Shown in pieces: positions 9,021 to 18,075 of a stretch of 64,000 bases of DNA. This DNA comes from Actinomadura harenae. GTDB taxonomy: Bacteria > Actinomycetota > Actinomycetes > Streptosporangiales > Streptosporangiaceae. Below the pieces are notes generated by a model. That model was given only the letters and a program-made list of their open reading frames with translations. It was not told where the DNA came from and did not search any database. The position numbers and the translations under genes are program-made. The stretch spans positions 62,001 to 126,000 of the forward strand of contig NZ_RFFG01000003.1 of NCBI RefSeq assembly GCF_003696215.1. Reading direction: 5' to 3'. The first letter of the stretch is position 1. Each line of letters starts with the position of its first letter.

Positions 9021-9425
9021 CTAAGGGGCGTGCGACTCCCGGGCGAAGGGGAACGTGCGGTCGATGCACTCCCGCCGGGTGAACTCGTCCGGAAAACGGT
9101 GGCTGTCGGCGCATTCGACGGCCTTGCTCAGCAGCCAGAAGATCGCGACCGTCCCGATGGCGAGTGTCACCAGCGAGCAGACGACCCCGGCGACCGCCGT
9201 CCCCCGCGCGCCTCCCGCCGGCCGCCCCCGCGCCGCCCCGCGAGGCCTTCCCCGCCATAGCGCGACGACGCCGAGGGCGAGGCCGACCAGCGCGGCCGGG
9301 AGGCCGATCCCGCACAGCAGCAGGGCGGGCAGCCCGGCCAGTCCGAGCACCAGGGACGCCGTCGCGAGGCCCTGCCGTTCCGGTGTGCTCGGCGGCGTCT
9401 GCGTTCGGTATCCCGGCATGGTCAT
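9021..9425 (-). CDS. DUF4190-like two-helix membrane protein
   Basis: The 134-residue protein has a short Pro-rich cytoplasmic N-terminus, then a hydrophobic block (about 20-57: LATASLVLGLAG with GLPAALVGLALGVVAL), a basic Gly/Arg/Ala loop and a second helix (about 76-98). It ends in a polar tail with two Cys (VECAD and RRECID) that could form a disulfide outside. LGLAG...LP...G..LG.VAL is the usual look of DUF4190 proteins. Start ATG at 9425 behind AGGGGGG; a second ATG lies two codons on. Function unknown. Confidence 0.75.
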   Translation of the reverse strand: MTMPGYRTQTPPSTPERQGLATASLVLGLAGLPALLLCGIGLPAALVGLALGVVALWRGRPRGAARGRPAGGARGTAVAGVVCSLVTLAIGTVAIFWLLSKAVECADSHRFPDEFTRRECIDRTFPFARESHAP

Positions 9426-9550
9426 CGGTTCGCCCCCCTGCGTCCCCCTGAGTCGTGATCCACACTCGCGCGCCGGGACGTCCGCCCGTGGCGAGGGCGG
9501 GTAAATGTCGATTAAGGACTCCACCGATCGGAGCAGAACGGACGGGCCTT

Positions 9551-9556
9551 TAGACT
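9551..9556 (+). promoter_or_regulatory. Candidate -10 box of a leaderless purF transcript
   Basis: TAGACT lies 7 bases before the purF GTG, the spacing expected if transcription starts at the start codon. No Shine-Dalgarno is seen before this GTG, which fits. The -35 region is poor. Confidence 0.45.
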
Positions 9557-9563
9557 GGCCAGC

Positions 9564-11021
9564 GTGCCTCTCGGTGATGGACGACTGAGCCATGACATCG
9601 ACCCCTCCGACCGCCCGCCGCAGGACGCCTGCGGTGTGTTCGGCGTCTGGGTCCCACAGGACCAGGCGGCCAGGGCGGAGGTCAGCAAACTCACCTACTA
9701 CGGCCTGTACGCGCTGCAACACCGCGGACAGGAATCGGCGGGCATCGCGGTCAGCGATGGCTCGCGGATCGTGGTGTTCAAGGACATGGGCCTGGTCGCC
9801 CAGGTCTTCGACGAATCCGTCCTGAACACCCTGCGCGGCCACATCGCGGTCGGGCACTGCCGGTACTCGACCACCGGCTCGCCGACCTGGGAGAACGCCC
9901 AGCCCACCTTCCGCTCCACCGGGCACGGCGGGCTGGCCCTCACGCACAACGGCAACCTGATCAACACCCCCGAGCTGGCCTCCCGGCTGGACGGCGACGC
10001 GCTCACCGCGACGTCCGACACCGAGGTCCTCACCGCGCTGCTGGCCACCCGCGAGGGCGGCACGATGGCGGCCGCGCGCGAGATCCTGCCGGTCACGCGG
10101 GGCGCGTTCTCGCTGGTCTTCATGGACGAGAACACCCTGTACGCCGCCCGTGACCCCGAGGGCGTCCGCCCGCTGGTCCTGGGCTCCCTGGAGGAGAACG
10201 GCGGCTGGGTCGTGGCGTCCGAGACGGCCGCACTCGACATCGTGGGCGCCCGTTTCGTCCGCGAACTCGAGCCGGGCGAGCTGATCGCGATCGACGCCGA
10301 CGGCGTCCGGTCCGAGCGGTTCGCCGAGGCCCGCCCCAAGGGCTGCCTGTTCGAGTACGTCTACCTGGCCCGGCCCGACACCACGATCGCCGGACGGTCC
10401 GTCCAGGCGACCCGGGTCGAGGTCGGCCGCCGCCTCGCCGCCGAGCACCCGGTCGAGGCCGACATGGTCATCCCGACGCCCGAGTCCGGCACCCCCGCCG
10501 CGATCGGCTACGCCGAGGCGTCCGGGATCCCCTACGGCCAGGGCCTGGTCAAGAACTCCTACGTCGGGCGGACGTTCATCCAGCCGTCCCAGACGATCCG
10601 GCAGCTCGGCATCCGGCTGAAGCTGAACCCGCTCCGCGAGGCGATCGAGGGCAAGCGCCTGGTCGTCGTGGACGACTCGATCGTGCGCGGCAACACCCAG
10701 CGGCAGGTCGTGGCGCTCCTGCGCGACGCCGGCGCCGCCGAGGTCCACGTGCGGATCTCCAGCCCGCCGGTCTCCTGGCCCTGCTTCTACGGCATCGACT
10801 TCGCCACCCGCGCCGAGCTGATCGCCGGGAACCTCGACGTCGAGGGCATCCGCGACTCCATCGGCGCCGACTCCCTCGGCTTCATCTCGCTGGACGAGCT
10901 GATCGCCGCCTCCCGCATCCCCAAGGACCGGCTCTGCCGGGCCTGCTTCGACGGCGTCTACCCGATCCCGGTCGATGAGGCCGCCCGAGGCAAGCACCTG
11001 CTGGAGCCGACCCGAACCTGA
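9564..11021 (+). CDS. purF: Amidophosphoribosyltransferase
   Basis: First committed step of purine synthesis: PRPP plus glutamine gives phosphoribosylamine. The 485 residues fit the family. An N-terminal Ntn glutaminase domain carries the nucleophile Cys23 (DACGVFGVW), so a 22-residue propeptide must be removed. Typical glutaminase motifs QHRGQESAGI and HNGNL follow. The phosphoribosyltransferase domain has the PRPP loop VVVDDSIVRGNT near residue 370. GTG start, probably leaderless. purM lies 147 bases downstream on the same strand, the usual actinobacterial order. Confidence 0.98.
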   Translation: MPLGDGRLSHDIDPSDRPPQDACGVFGVWVPQDQAARAEVSKLTYYGLYALQHRGQESAGIAVSDGSRIVVFKDMGLVAQVFDESVLNTLRGHIAVGHCRYSTTGSPTWENAQPTFRSTGHGGLALTHNGNLINTPELASRLDGDALTATSDTEVLTALLATREGGTMAAAREILPVTRGAFSLVFMDENTLYAARDPEGVRPLVLGSLEENGGWVVASETAALDIVGARFVRELEPGELIAIDADGVRSERFAEARPKGCLFEYVYLARPDTTIAGRSVQATRVEVGRRLAAEHPVEADMVIPTPESGTPAAIGYAEASGIPYGQGLVKNSYVGRTFIQPSQTIRQLGIRLKLNPLREAIEGKRLVVVDDSIVRGNTQRQVVALLRDAGAAEVHVRISSPPVSWPCFYGIDFATRAELIAGNLDVEGIRDSIGADSLGFISLDELIAASRIPKDRLCRACFDGVYPIPVDEAARGKHLLEPTRT

Positions 11022-11168
11022 CGCGGTCACGCCGGAGGCGTCCCGCAGCATCGTGCGGACAGAACCGTGCGGACGCAGGAGAGCCCGCAGATCCCTGCGG
11101 GTGGAGGAGGAGGCTCGCGACAGGGCGGGCCGACGAGACGACCCGCCGTGCGGCGGGCCGGGGGGATC

Positions 11169-12200
11169 ATGAGCACCTCGTACGAGGCGGCCGGAGTCGA
11201 CATCGCGGCGGGCGAGCGCGCCGTGGAGCTGATGAAGGCGCGCGTGGCCCGGTCGCGCCGTCCGGAGGTCGTGGACGACGCGAGCGGTTTCGCGGGCCTG
11301 TTCGACGCCTCGGCGTTCCTGAAGTACCGCCGTCCGCTGCTGGCGACCTCGACCGACGGCGTCGGCACCAAGGTCGACCTGGCCCGCCGCCTGGGGATCT
11401 ACGACACGATCGGGCGGGACCTGGTCGGGATGGTCCTGGACGACCTGGCGGTCTGCGGCGCCGAGCCGCTGTTCATGACCGACTACATCGCCTGCGGCAA
11501 GGTCGTCCCGGAGCGGATCGCCGACATCGTGGGCGGCATCGCCGAGGGCTGCGCGCTCGCCGGGGCGGCCCTGGTCGGCGGCGAGACCGCCGAGCACCCC
11601 GGCCTCCTCGGGGAGGACGAGTTCGACGTCGCGGGCGCCGGAACCGGTGTCGTCGAGGCGGACGGCCTGCTCGGCCCGGACCGCGTCCGCTCCGGCGACG
11701 CGGTGATCGCGATGGCCTCGTCCGGCATCCACTCCAACGGGTACTCGCTGGTCAGGCACATCCTCGCGAACAGCGGCCTGACGATCGAGTCGACCCCGGA
11801 CGAGCTGTCCGGCACGCTCGGCGAGGAGCTCCTGACGCCCACCCGCATCTACGCCAAGGACATGCTCGCCCTGGTCGCCGAGACCGGCGGCGTCCACGCG
11901 TTCGCCCACATCACCGGCGGCGGCCTGACGAACAACCTGGCCCGTTCCCTCCCGGACTCCGTCGACGCCGTCCTGCGCCGCGACTCCTGGACGATCCCGC
12001 CGCTCTTCGAGATCCTGCGCGCCCACGGCGACGTCCCGCGGTCCGAGATGGACAAGACCTTCAACCTCGGGGTCGGCATGGTCGCGATCGTCGCGCCCGA
12101 CACGGCCGACGCCGCGCTCCGTCTCCTGAACGACCGCGGCGTCCCGTCCTGGCTCCTGGGCGAGACCGTCCCCGGCACCGGTGCGTGCGCCTACGCCTGA
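11169..12200 (+). CDS. purM: Phosphoribosylformylglycinamidine cyclo-ligase (AIR synthetase)
   Basis: The enzyme closes the imidazole ring in purine synthesis (FGAM plus ATP to AIR). It has 343 residues, as usual. Visible PurM motifs are YEAAGVDIAAG near the start, the ATP-loop TSTDGVGTK, DLVGMVLDDLAVCGAEPLF, LVGGETAEHPG and HITGGGL. The ATG at 11169 follows GGGGGA; upstream in-frame codons are not needed. It is the second gene after purF, and its last 10 bases overlap the end of the convergent cyclase-like gene, so no terminator fits between them. Confidence 0.97.
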   Translation: MSTSYEAAGVDIAAGERAVELMKARVARSRRPEVVDDASGFAGLFDASAFLKYRRPLLATSTDGVGTKVDLARRLGIYDTIGRDLVGMVLDDLAVCGAEPLFMTDYIACGKVVPERIADIVGGIAEGCALAGAALVGGETAEHPGLLGEDEFDVAGAGTGVVEADGLLGPDRVRSGDAVIAMASSGIHSNGYSLVRHILANSGLTIESTPDELSGTLGEELLTPTRIYAKDMLALVAETGGVHAFAHITGGGLTNNLARSLPDSVDAVLRRDSWTIPPLFEILRAHGDVPRSEMDKTFNLGVGMVAIVAPDTADAALRLLNDRGVPSWLLGETVPGTGACAYA

Positions 12201-12877
12201 CCGGATGTGTCGAGAGCGTCATGAAGACGTCCGTCCGGGGACAGCCACATCCATCCCTGGGCGGACGTCTCCTTGCAGCTGACCGTGACCTGCCGGTACA
12301 GCTCGGGGAAGAGGACGCCGCAGCCGGACCGCACCTCCTCGTACAGCCGATCGGAGACGATCATGCTGAGTTCCGCGCCGGACCTGGTGGCCACCTCGCG
12401 GAACAGGGGCGCGTCGAGCAGCCGGAAGAGGTGGTTCACGGCGCCGCCGACCAGCCCGTAGGGGTCGTTCTCGACGTGTCCCGAGTGGACCGCCATCCGC
12501 ATCCTGATGCGGGCGGGATCGCTCGCGAACCGGTTGCCCCGGCGGAGCAGCGCGAGCAGGTGGTGTGCGAGCGGGTCCAGCAGGAGGTGGGGCGGCACGT
12601 TCGCCGGAACGACGACGAGCGCTCCGTCCCCCCGGTCCTCACGGTGGCAGGCGTCCCAGGGCAGCAGCGTCATGCCGAACGCGTCCCGAAGCTGCTCGTA
12701 CAGGCGGTGACGCAGGTGGCGCCGGATCTCGTCGTCCCGGCTCTGGTGGGTGAACCCGACGATGTCGACGGCCACCATCGAGGTGTAGACGCGGGCGGAG
12801 TCCTGCGGAAGACCCACCTGCCGGTCGACGGGCTGCATGGTCATGTTCGTCACGACACCTTTCTTGCTCGGGAACAC
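12191..12877 (-). CDS. Class III nucleotidyl-cyclase-like single-domain protein
   Basis: The soluble protein of about 228 residues resembles class III cyclase catalytic domains. It has the first metal Asp in VDIVGFT, the second in RGDGALVVVP, the hairpin RMRMAVHSG and the Asn/Arg pair of the transition-state site in VNHLFRL. These key positions are kept, so activity is possible, but the substrate is unclear and no HAMP or receptor domain is attached. The GTG at 12877 follows AGGGGGA closely; the ATG at 12844 is the alternative (217 residues). It is convergent and overlapping with purM, and divergent from the XRE regulator across 441 bases. Such stand-alone domains are common in actinomycetes beside conflict-type genes; no effector gene is adjacent here. 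Confidence 0.7.
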   Translation of the reverse strand: MFPSKKGVVTNMTMQPVDRQVGLPQDSARVYTSMVAVDIVGFTHQSRDDEIRRHLRHRLYEQLRDAFGMTLLPWDACHREDRGDGALVVVPANVPPHLLLDPLAHHLLALLRRGNRFASDPARIRMRMAVHSGHVENDPYGLVGGAVNHLFRLLDAPLFREVATRSGAELSMIVSDRLYEEVRSGCGVLFPELYRQVTVSCKETSAQGWMWLSPDGRLHDALDTSGQA

Positions 12878-12987
12878 GATCTCCCCCTGAAAGCAATTGT
12901 CCACCCGCTTCAAAATGGCATCTGATTTCGGCTGATTGCCGTGAGGAAATCTGCCGTCCGGAGAATGGCGGGGTATCCGATTGGCTG

Positions 12988-13009
12988 CTGCCATGCGGAG
13001 ACATGGCAG
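12988..13009. promoter_or_regulatory. Inverted repeat in the divergent intergenic region
   Basis: A perfect 8-bp inverted repeat, CTGCCATG ... CATGGCAG with a 6-base spacer, sits in the 441-base gap (12878-13318) between the cyclase-like gene and the XRE regulator. It could be the regulator's operator for one or both divergent genes. The rest of the gap is less GC-biased than its surroundings and shows no ORF I trust. Confidence 0.4.
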
Positions 13010-13318
13010 TCGGACCTCCCGCGTCCTGCTTGCTGGCCGCCGGACACCTGGCATAGTGGCGGCCACCACGCAACCCCTGGGACGCCCGGGACCACAGAGG
13101 CTCCGGATGCCTGAGAGGCGTCCCGCCCGCACAGCGCGACCACGCCGAACGCCACACCACAATCGGCGAACTCCCATTCGGGGACCACCGGAAAGCGAGA
13201 ATGCAGGTTGCCACTTGGCAGACCGCCAGGTCGCTGTTTTACTCGAGGCGAGAGCGGGACACGGGCGGGGGCCACGACGCGACCGATGCGGTGACCGGTT
13301 GCCGGACGAGGGGTGTGA

Positions 13319-14197
13319 ATGCCGAACGCTTCGGGACGGGAACCGATGGTCCAGCGCGCGATCCTGATGGGCGAGCTGCAGCGGCTTCGCCTCGCGAGCG
13401 GCCAGAGCCAGGAGCAGGTGGCGGCGGCGCTCGACTGGTCGGCGTCCAAGGTGATCCGCATCGAGAGCGGCGCCGTCGGGCTGTCGATGACCGACCTGCG
13501 GGCGCTGCTGCTCCACTACGGCGTCTCCGCCGACGACGAGCGGGCCGACGCCTTCACCGTTCTGGCGCGCGACGCGCGGCAGCCGGGCTGGTGGTCCCTC
13601 TACCAGCGGGCGCTGTCACCGGGATACCGGCAGTACATCGGCTACGAGTCCGGGGCGTCGGGCCTGTGCGGCTTCCGCGCGCTGCTGATGCCGGGCCTGC
13701 TCCAGACCGAGGAGTACGCCGACGCCCTGACCCGCGAACTCGTCGCGTCGGACACGGACCGCGAGGTGCTCGTCGAGGTCCGGATGCGCCGCCAGGACGA
13801 GATCTTCGGACGGGACGACCCGCCCCGCCTCACGATGATCGTGGACGAGGCCGTGCTGCGCCGCCACGTCGGCGTCCGGTCCGACCCCGGCATCATGCCC
13901 CGCCAGCTCCGCCGCATCCTGGACCTGCACGACCAGTCGCTCGCGTGCGTGCGGGTCATCCCGTTCTCGGCCGGAGCCCACTTCGGGATGGCGGGCGACT
14001 TCACGATCCTCCGGTTCGACGACGCCCGGCTCGACGACGTCCTGTGCCAGGAGACCGTCGGAGGCACCTCGCTCACCGTCACGGACGGCGGCGTCCGCGT
14101 CGCGCAGCACAGGGCCGCCTTCAAGCGGCTCCGCCAGATCGCGCTTCCGGCCGGGCACACACCGACCTTCATCGAGAAGATCATCGCGTCCCTGTAA
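13319..14197 (+). CDS. XRE-family regulator with DUF5753 domain
   Basis: A protein of 292 residues typical of the large actinomycete XRE/DUF5753 group. The N-terminal HTH (about 15-72) includes LRLASGQSQEQVAAALDWSASKVIRIES. The C-terminal DUF5753 part (about 100-285) has the usual YESGASGLCGFRALLMPGLLQTEEYA and FIEKIIASL ends. These proteins often pair with a small DUF397 protein, but none is adjacent here. Start ATG at 13319 behind GAGGGG. It is divergent from the cyclase-like gene and may control it. Targets and signals are unknown for most members. Confidence 0.93.
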   Translation: MPNASGREPMVQRAILMGELQRLRLASGQSQEQVAAALDWSASKVIRIESGAVGLSMTDLRALLLHYGVSADDERADAFTVLARDARQPGWWSLYQRALSPGYRQYIGYESGASGLCGFRALLMPGLLQTEEYADALTRELVASDTDREVLVEVRMRRQDEIFGRDDPPRLTMIVDEAVLRRHVGVRSDPGIMPRQLRRILDLHDQSLACVRVIPFSAGAHFGMAGDFTILRFDDARLDDVLCQETVGGTSLTVTDGGVRVAQHRAAFKRLRQIALPAGHTPTFIEKIIASL

Positions 14198-14233
14198 CCG
14201 AACACGCGCCCGCTCTGTCCGAGAGTCGAGGTC

Positions 14234-15004
14234 TTGGCCCGAGAAGCGAACTTCGTGGATCTCCGAGGCGTCCAACCCGGTGTGACCGGCAGCGTGAAGA
14301 TCGTGCGGACGGCCCGTCGGGCCCTGGCGGGCTTGAGGGCCCGGCTGCGGCATCGTGTCGGGCCCGTCCTGGTAGCGGGTGGGTTGGGCGTTTTCGCGGT
14401 CCTGCTGCCCACGGGGTGGGCGTACGCGGACACCGCGCGGTACCGGCACACCCCCGCGGACGTCCCGGAGACGCCGGTGGCGCTGGTGCTGGGCGCCGGG
14501 ATCGCCAACGGGAAGCCGTCGCCTCTGCTGGCGCGCCGTCTCGATCTCGCGGCGGAACTGTATCGCCGGGGCAAGGTGAAGGTGCTGCTCGTCTCGGGCG
14601 ACAACCGGGTCAAGGAGTACGACGAGCCCACGACCATGCGGGACTACCTCATGCGCGCGGGAATCCCCAAGGACCGCATCGTCCGGGACTTCGCCGGCCT
14701 CGACACCTGGGACTCGTGCGTCCGGGCCAGGACGATCTTCGGGGTGCGGCGCGTGACCGTGGTCACGCAGCGCTTCCATCTGCCGCGGGCGGTCGCGCTG
14801 TGCCGCGCGGCCGGGATCGACGCGTACGGCGTCGGCGACCAGAGCATGGGCGGCGGACGCACCGACGCGACGATCAACGGCTATCTGCGGGAACCGCTCG
14901 CGATGCTCAAGGCCGTCGGCAGCGTGGCCCTGAAGCCGGGCCCCACGATCGGCGGCGAGCCCGAACCCGGGGTCCACACCGCCCTGGCGTCACCGCCGCA
15001 CTAG
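14234..15004 (+). CDS. SanA/YdcF (DUF218) family membrane protein
   Basis: The protein (256 residues with the longest start) has a basic N-terminus, one transmembrane helix (about 42-62, VGPVLVAGGLGVFAVLL) and a DUF218 domain. Signatures are VALVLGAGIANGKPSPLLARRLD, VLLVSGDN, the Thr/Met-rich EPTTMRDYL and VTVVTQRFHLPRAVALCRAAGID. SanA-type proteins are linked to envelope barrier function, including vancomycin resistance in Enterobacteria; the reaction is unknown. The TTG at 14234 is weakly supported. GTG at 14282 or 14297 would also keep the membrane helix. The gene follows the XRE regulator by 36 bases and could share its transcript. Confidence 0.85.
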   Translation: MAREANFVDLRGVQPGVTGSVKIVRTARRALAGLRARLRHRVGPVLVAGGLGVFAVLLPTGWAYADTARYRHTPADVPETPVALVLGAGIANGKPSPLLARRLDLAAELYRRGKVKVLLVSGDNRVKEYDEPTTMRDYLMRAGIPKDRIVRDFAGLDTWDSCVRARTIFGVRRVTVVTQRFHLPRAVALCRAAGIDAYGVGDQSMGGGRTDATINGYLREPLAMLKAVGSVALKPGPTIGGEPEPGVHTALASPPH

Positions 15005-15084
15005 AAATGTGACGCGAGTCATGCCCCGCCAGGCCCGCGAAACCCCTGGCCAGGCCGGGAGAGCCCCCGACGGGCCGGAGAAAC

Positions 15085-15130
15085 GCGAACGCCACCGCGC
15101 GGGACCGAAGTCCCTGCGGTGGCGTTTCGC
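15085..15130. terminator. Bidirectional hairpin terminator between convergent genes
   Basis: A near-perfect stem pairs GCGAACGCCACCGC (15085-15098) with GCGGTGGCGTTTCGC (15116-15130) with one bulged base and a 17-base loop. It lies between the SanA-like gene and DUF3073, which face each other, so it can serve both. Confidence 0.75.
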
Positions 15131-15140
15131 CAGGAGCCGA

Positions 15141-15353
15141 TCAGTGACCCGAGGTGCCGTTCTTGCGCTGGTCCTCGTAGTCGTCGGCATAGTCGGCGTA
15201 CTTCTCCGCGAGCTCGTCATAGGCGTCGTCGGCCGGAGAGTCGTCCGGAACACCCAACTCTTTCTGCAGGCGATCGAGGTCTGTGCCGCCGCTGCTGTAC
15301 TTGAGCTGCCTGGCAACCTTTACCTGCTTGGCCTTGGCTCGGCCGCGACCCAT
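15141..15353 (-). CDS. DUF3073 conserved actinobacterial protein
   Basis: The 70-residue protein starts MGRGRAKAKQVKVARQLKY and continues with an acidic helix ending in YADYADDYEDQ, the exact pattern of DUF3073. It is basic at the front and acidic at the back, with no cysteine or membrane segment. The ATG at 15353 is preceded by GAGGGGG; longer frames upstream are artefacts. In Streptomyces the same gene stands between purM and valine dehydrogenase, as here. Function unknown. Confidence 0.92.
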   Translation of the reverse strand: MGRGRAKAKQVKVARQLKYSSGGTDLDRLQKELGVPDDSPADDAYDELAEKYADYADDYEDQRKNGTSGH

Positions 15354-15670
15354 TGGCTCGACCCCCTCGATGGTCAGGGCTTTCGTGGGCCCATCAACGC
15401 GCGCGTGTACCACACGAACCGATGCCTGATGAGCCATGCGTCAGTCACGGATACAACCGTACCCGTTTTGCGCCCGGCTCGGTACATCGTCAGTCCGTGG
15501 CGGCGACGCTCGTTGCGGAGGACATCAGTGTATCCGGTGGTCGCGGGGCCGCGGCCGGGCCCCGACACGCCCCGCCGCTCCGCCTCCGGAACCCCGCCGG
15601 AAGCCCCGCCGAACCCCCGCGGAACCCCGGCGGAACCGGGGCGGAGGCGGCCTGGAGACCGCCGGCCGAC

Positions 15671-15711
15671 CGCCGGGGAGAGCGCTCCGGGAGGGCGCGC
15701 GCTCCCCGGCG
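15671..15711 (-). terminator. Hairpin terminator after valine dehydrogenase
   Basis: Perfect 10-bp arms CGCCGGGGAG (15671-15680) and CTCCCCGGCG (15702-15711), with further GCGC pairing inside, lie just past the dehydrogenase stop on the minus strand. There is no clear T-run, as is common for actinomycete terminators. The rest of 15354-15670 is G/C-rich with imperfect GGAACCCC-like repeats and no gene. Confidence 0.6.
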
Positions 15712-15719
15712 GACGGGCG

Positions 15720-16802
15720 TCAGAGCAGGATTCCGCGCAGGCGGCCGATCTCGGACATCCGGCGTTCGGCGAGCCGGTCGGCGGCCACCGCGGGCGGCAC
15801 GCCCTCCTCGGCGGCCAGAACGAAGATCTTCTCGGTCGTGTCGAAGATCTTCGTGGCGCGGGACTTGGCGCGCTCGAAGTCGAAGCCGCCGATCTCGTCC
15901 GCGACCTGGATCACACCGCCGGAGTTCACGACGTAGTCGGGGGCGTAGAGGACGCCGCGGTCGGCCAGCTGCTTCTCGATCCCGGGGTGGGCGAGCTGGT
16001 TGTTGGCCGCGCCGCAGACGATCTTGGCGCTGAGGACGGCGACGGTGTCGTCCGACAGGGACCCGCCGAGGGCGCAGGGGGCGTAGACGTCCAGCTGCTC
16101 GCGGACGAGGGCGGCGCCGTCGGCGGCCACGGCGACCTGGGGGTGCCGCTCGCGGATCCGCTCGACCGCGGCCTCGTCGACGTCGCTGATCACGACCTCC
16201 GCGCCGTCCTCCAGAAGGTGCTGGACGAGCCGGTGGCCGACCTTGCCGACGCCCTCGACACCGACGCGCCTGCCGCGCAGCGTCGGGCCGCTCCACACGT
16301 GCTGCGCGGCGGCCCGCATGCCCTGGAACACGCCGAAGGCGGTCAGGATCGACGAGTCGCCCGCGCCGCCGTGCTCGACGGTCCGTCCGGTGACGTACTC
16401 GCTCTCACGGGCGACGATGTCCATGTCGGGGCTGTAGGTGCCCACGTCGCAGGCCGTGATGTAGCGGCCGTGCAGCGACTGGACGAAGCGTCCGTACGCG
16501 CGCAGCATCGCCTCGTTCTTGTCGGTGTCGGGGTCACCGATGATCACGGCCTTGCCGCCGCCCAGGTCCAAGCCCGCCAGCGCGTTCTTGTAGGACATGC
16601 CGCGCGACAGGTTGAGCACGTCGGTGAGGGCCTCCTCCTCCGACGCGTAGGGGTAGAAACGCGTCCCGCCGAGGGACGGTCCGAGTGCGGTGGAGTGGAT
16701 CGCGATGATCGCGCGCAGGCCGCTGGCCTCGTCCTGGCAGAAGACGACCTGCTCGTGTCGGGGTTCGGTGCCCTTGTGGGGCGACCCGAAGACATTGGGC
16801 AT
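15720..16802 (-). CDS. vdh: Valine (Leu/Phe/Val) dehydrogenase
   Basis: NAD-dependent oxidative deamination of branched-chain amino acids to 2-oxo acids. The 360 residues match the Glu/Leu/Phe/Val dehydrogenase family. Visible features are the substrate Lys-rich segments [24 protein letters not shown] near residue 120, and the dinucleotide fold GVEGVGKVG (about 180-190), ending with GGVIQVADE. Start ATG at 16802 behind GAGGAGGG. The place between DUF3073 and bldC matches the Streptomyces vdh locus, which supports the valine assignment, though leucine or phenylalanine preference cannot be excluded by eye. Confidence 0.93.
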   Translation of the reverse strand: MPNVFGSPHKGTEPRHEQVVFCQDEASGLRAIIAIHSTALGPSLGGTRFYPYASEEEALTDVLNLSRGMSYKNALAGLDLGGGKAVIIGDPDTDKNEAMLRAYGRFVQSLHGRYITACDVGTYSPDMDIVARESEYVTGRTVEHGGAGDSSILTAFGVFQGMRAAAQHVWSGPTLRGRRVGVEGVGKVGHRLVQHLLEDGAEVVISDVDEAAVERIRERHPQVAVAADGAALVREQLDVYAPCALGGSLSDDTVAVLSAKIVCGAANNQLAHPGIEKQLADRGVLYAPDYVVNSGGVIQVADEIGGFDFERAKSRATKIFDTTEKIFVLAAEEGVPPAVAADRLAERRMSEIGRLRGILL

Positions 16803-17055
16803 GGTGGTGCCCTCCTCTCTGTCTTGAGATCAGCCTAAAGGTGGTGGATGTCACCCCGTTGGCAGAACCCCGCTACGACCGTCCCAGGACTCCCACCGGA
16901 CGGCCCTCACGGAGGGGCACCGGCCTCCGGAAGGACGCCCCCGTGCCCGTGACCGGGACCTTGAACGGGCGCGGACTCAGCTGCGGACGAGGTAACACGC
17001 GCATCTCGCGACACCCAAGGCGGCAGCATTTCGGCCGGACTCATGTAACGATGCG

Positions 17056-18075
17056 GTGGTGTTTCCGTACGCCGCGTACCTACGGGTATATGAGCCGGTT
17101 ACCGCCTACCCGGAACCGGCTCGAACCCTGTGGACGGCCTATGCCGAGTCGCGGCGGCGGCCCCGCCGGGTCCACGCCCTCGAGGTCGAGCACCGCCGCG
17201 CCGCGCGCCGCCTGGCCGGGTACCCGCCGGAGGTCGCGCCCCGCCTGGAGTGCCAGGACGCCTACGTCCGGCGGACGGACGACATGATCTACATCTGCCC
17301 GTGGGAGACGCGGCTGCGGTCCTGGCTGGCGTTCGAGCGGTTCCGTGAGGAGACCTCGTCCGCCGTGGCCTCGGCGTTCGTCCCGCCGGACGAGACGGAG
17401 CGGGCCGAGCGGGCCTTCGCGCACTGGCGGGACGGCGACCGGCCGCTGCGTCCGCACATCCTGACCGCCACCTGGCACGTTCCGCTCGCCTGGTTCGTGC
17501 CGTTCGACCGCGCCGAACGCTGCCTGCTGCTCGGCCGGACCCCGGGACGCGGCCACCTGGAGGAACCCGGGCTGGCCTCGCGCGGCACGGGGGGAGGGGC
17601 CGCGGCGAGCGCCGGACCGGCCGTCGGGACGGAACCGGACGCGGCCCCCGGAGGGGACGCACCGGACGAGCGGGGTGAACACGCCCGACGTGGCCCGACG
17701 ACGGCGTCCGCCACGCGTACCCTCATCTATGTCACAACGATGGCGGAGGCGCGCCGCCGGATCGCGGCCGCACTCCCCGTCCTCCGCGACGACCTCGCCG
17801 CGGACCCGCGCGAGCCCGTCGCGCCGACGACCGGGCGGCTCGCCGCGCTCGGCTCCCATCTGGACGCCTTCCACCCGCGCTCGCTGGTGGAACTCGACTA
17901 CGGCGGCCTCGTCCACCTGCTGGACGACGCCGCTCTCCGCGCCGACGACTCGGTCGCCGAGACCGGTGTCGCGCTCGCCGCGATGGCGCGCGGTGAGGTC
18001 GAGCTGACCGTCGCGATGTACCAGCGTCTGCTCGCCCGCTGGCGGCCCGTACGGGCCCGCCGGACGGCGAACTGA
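17056..18075 (+). CDS. Conserved hypothetical protein of the vdh-bldC interval
   Basis: The soluble, Arg-rich protein of 339 residues has a conserved-looking N-terminal half (about 1-175: VFPYAAYLRVYEP..., CQDAYVRRTDDMIYICPWETRLRSW, HILTATWHVPLAWFVPFD), a low-complexity linker (about 180-220) and a helical C-half with LAALGSHLDAFHPRSLVELDYGGLVHLL. No known catalytic motif is visible. A gene of this size stands at the same place, between valine dehydrogenase and bldC, in Streptomyces. GTG start, with a second GTG right after it; promoter and RBS are not obvious. Function unknown. Confidence 0.8.
   Translation: MVFPYAAYLRVYEPVTAYPEPARTLWTAYAESRRRPRRVHALEVEHRRAARRLAGYPPEVAPRLECQDAYVRRTDDMIYICPWETRLRSWLAFERFREETSSAVASAFVPPDETERAERAFAHWRDGDRPLRPHILTATWHVPLAWFVPFDRAERCLLLGRTPGRGHLEEPGLASRGTGGGAAASAGPAVGTEPDAAPGGDAPDERGEHARRGPTTASATRTLIYVTTMAEARRRIAAALPVLRDDLAADPREPVAPTTGRLAALGSHLDAFHPRSLVELDYGGLVHLLDDAALRADDSVAETGVALAAMARGEVELTVAMYQRLLARWRPVRARRTAN

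Noticed and set aside
9021..12026. Minus-strand 1001-codon frame opposite purF and purM
   Set aside because: Shadow of purF and purM. Only its last 134 codons (9021-9425) are a real gene (DUF4190-like).
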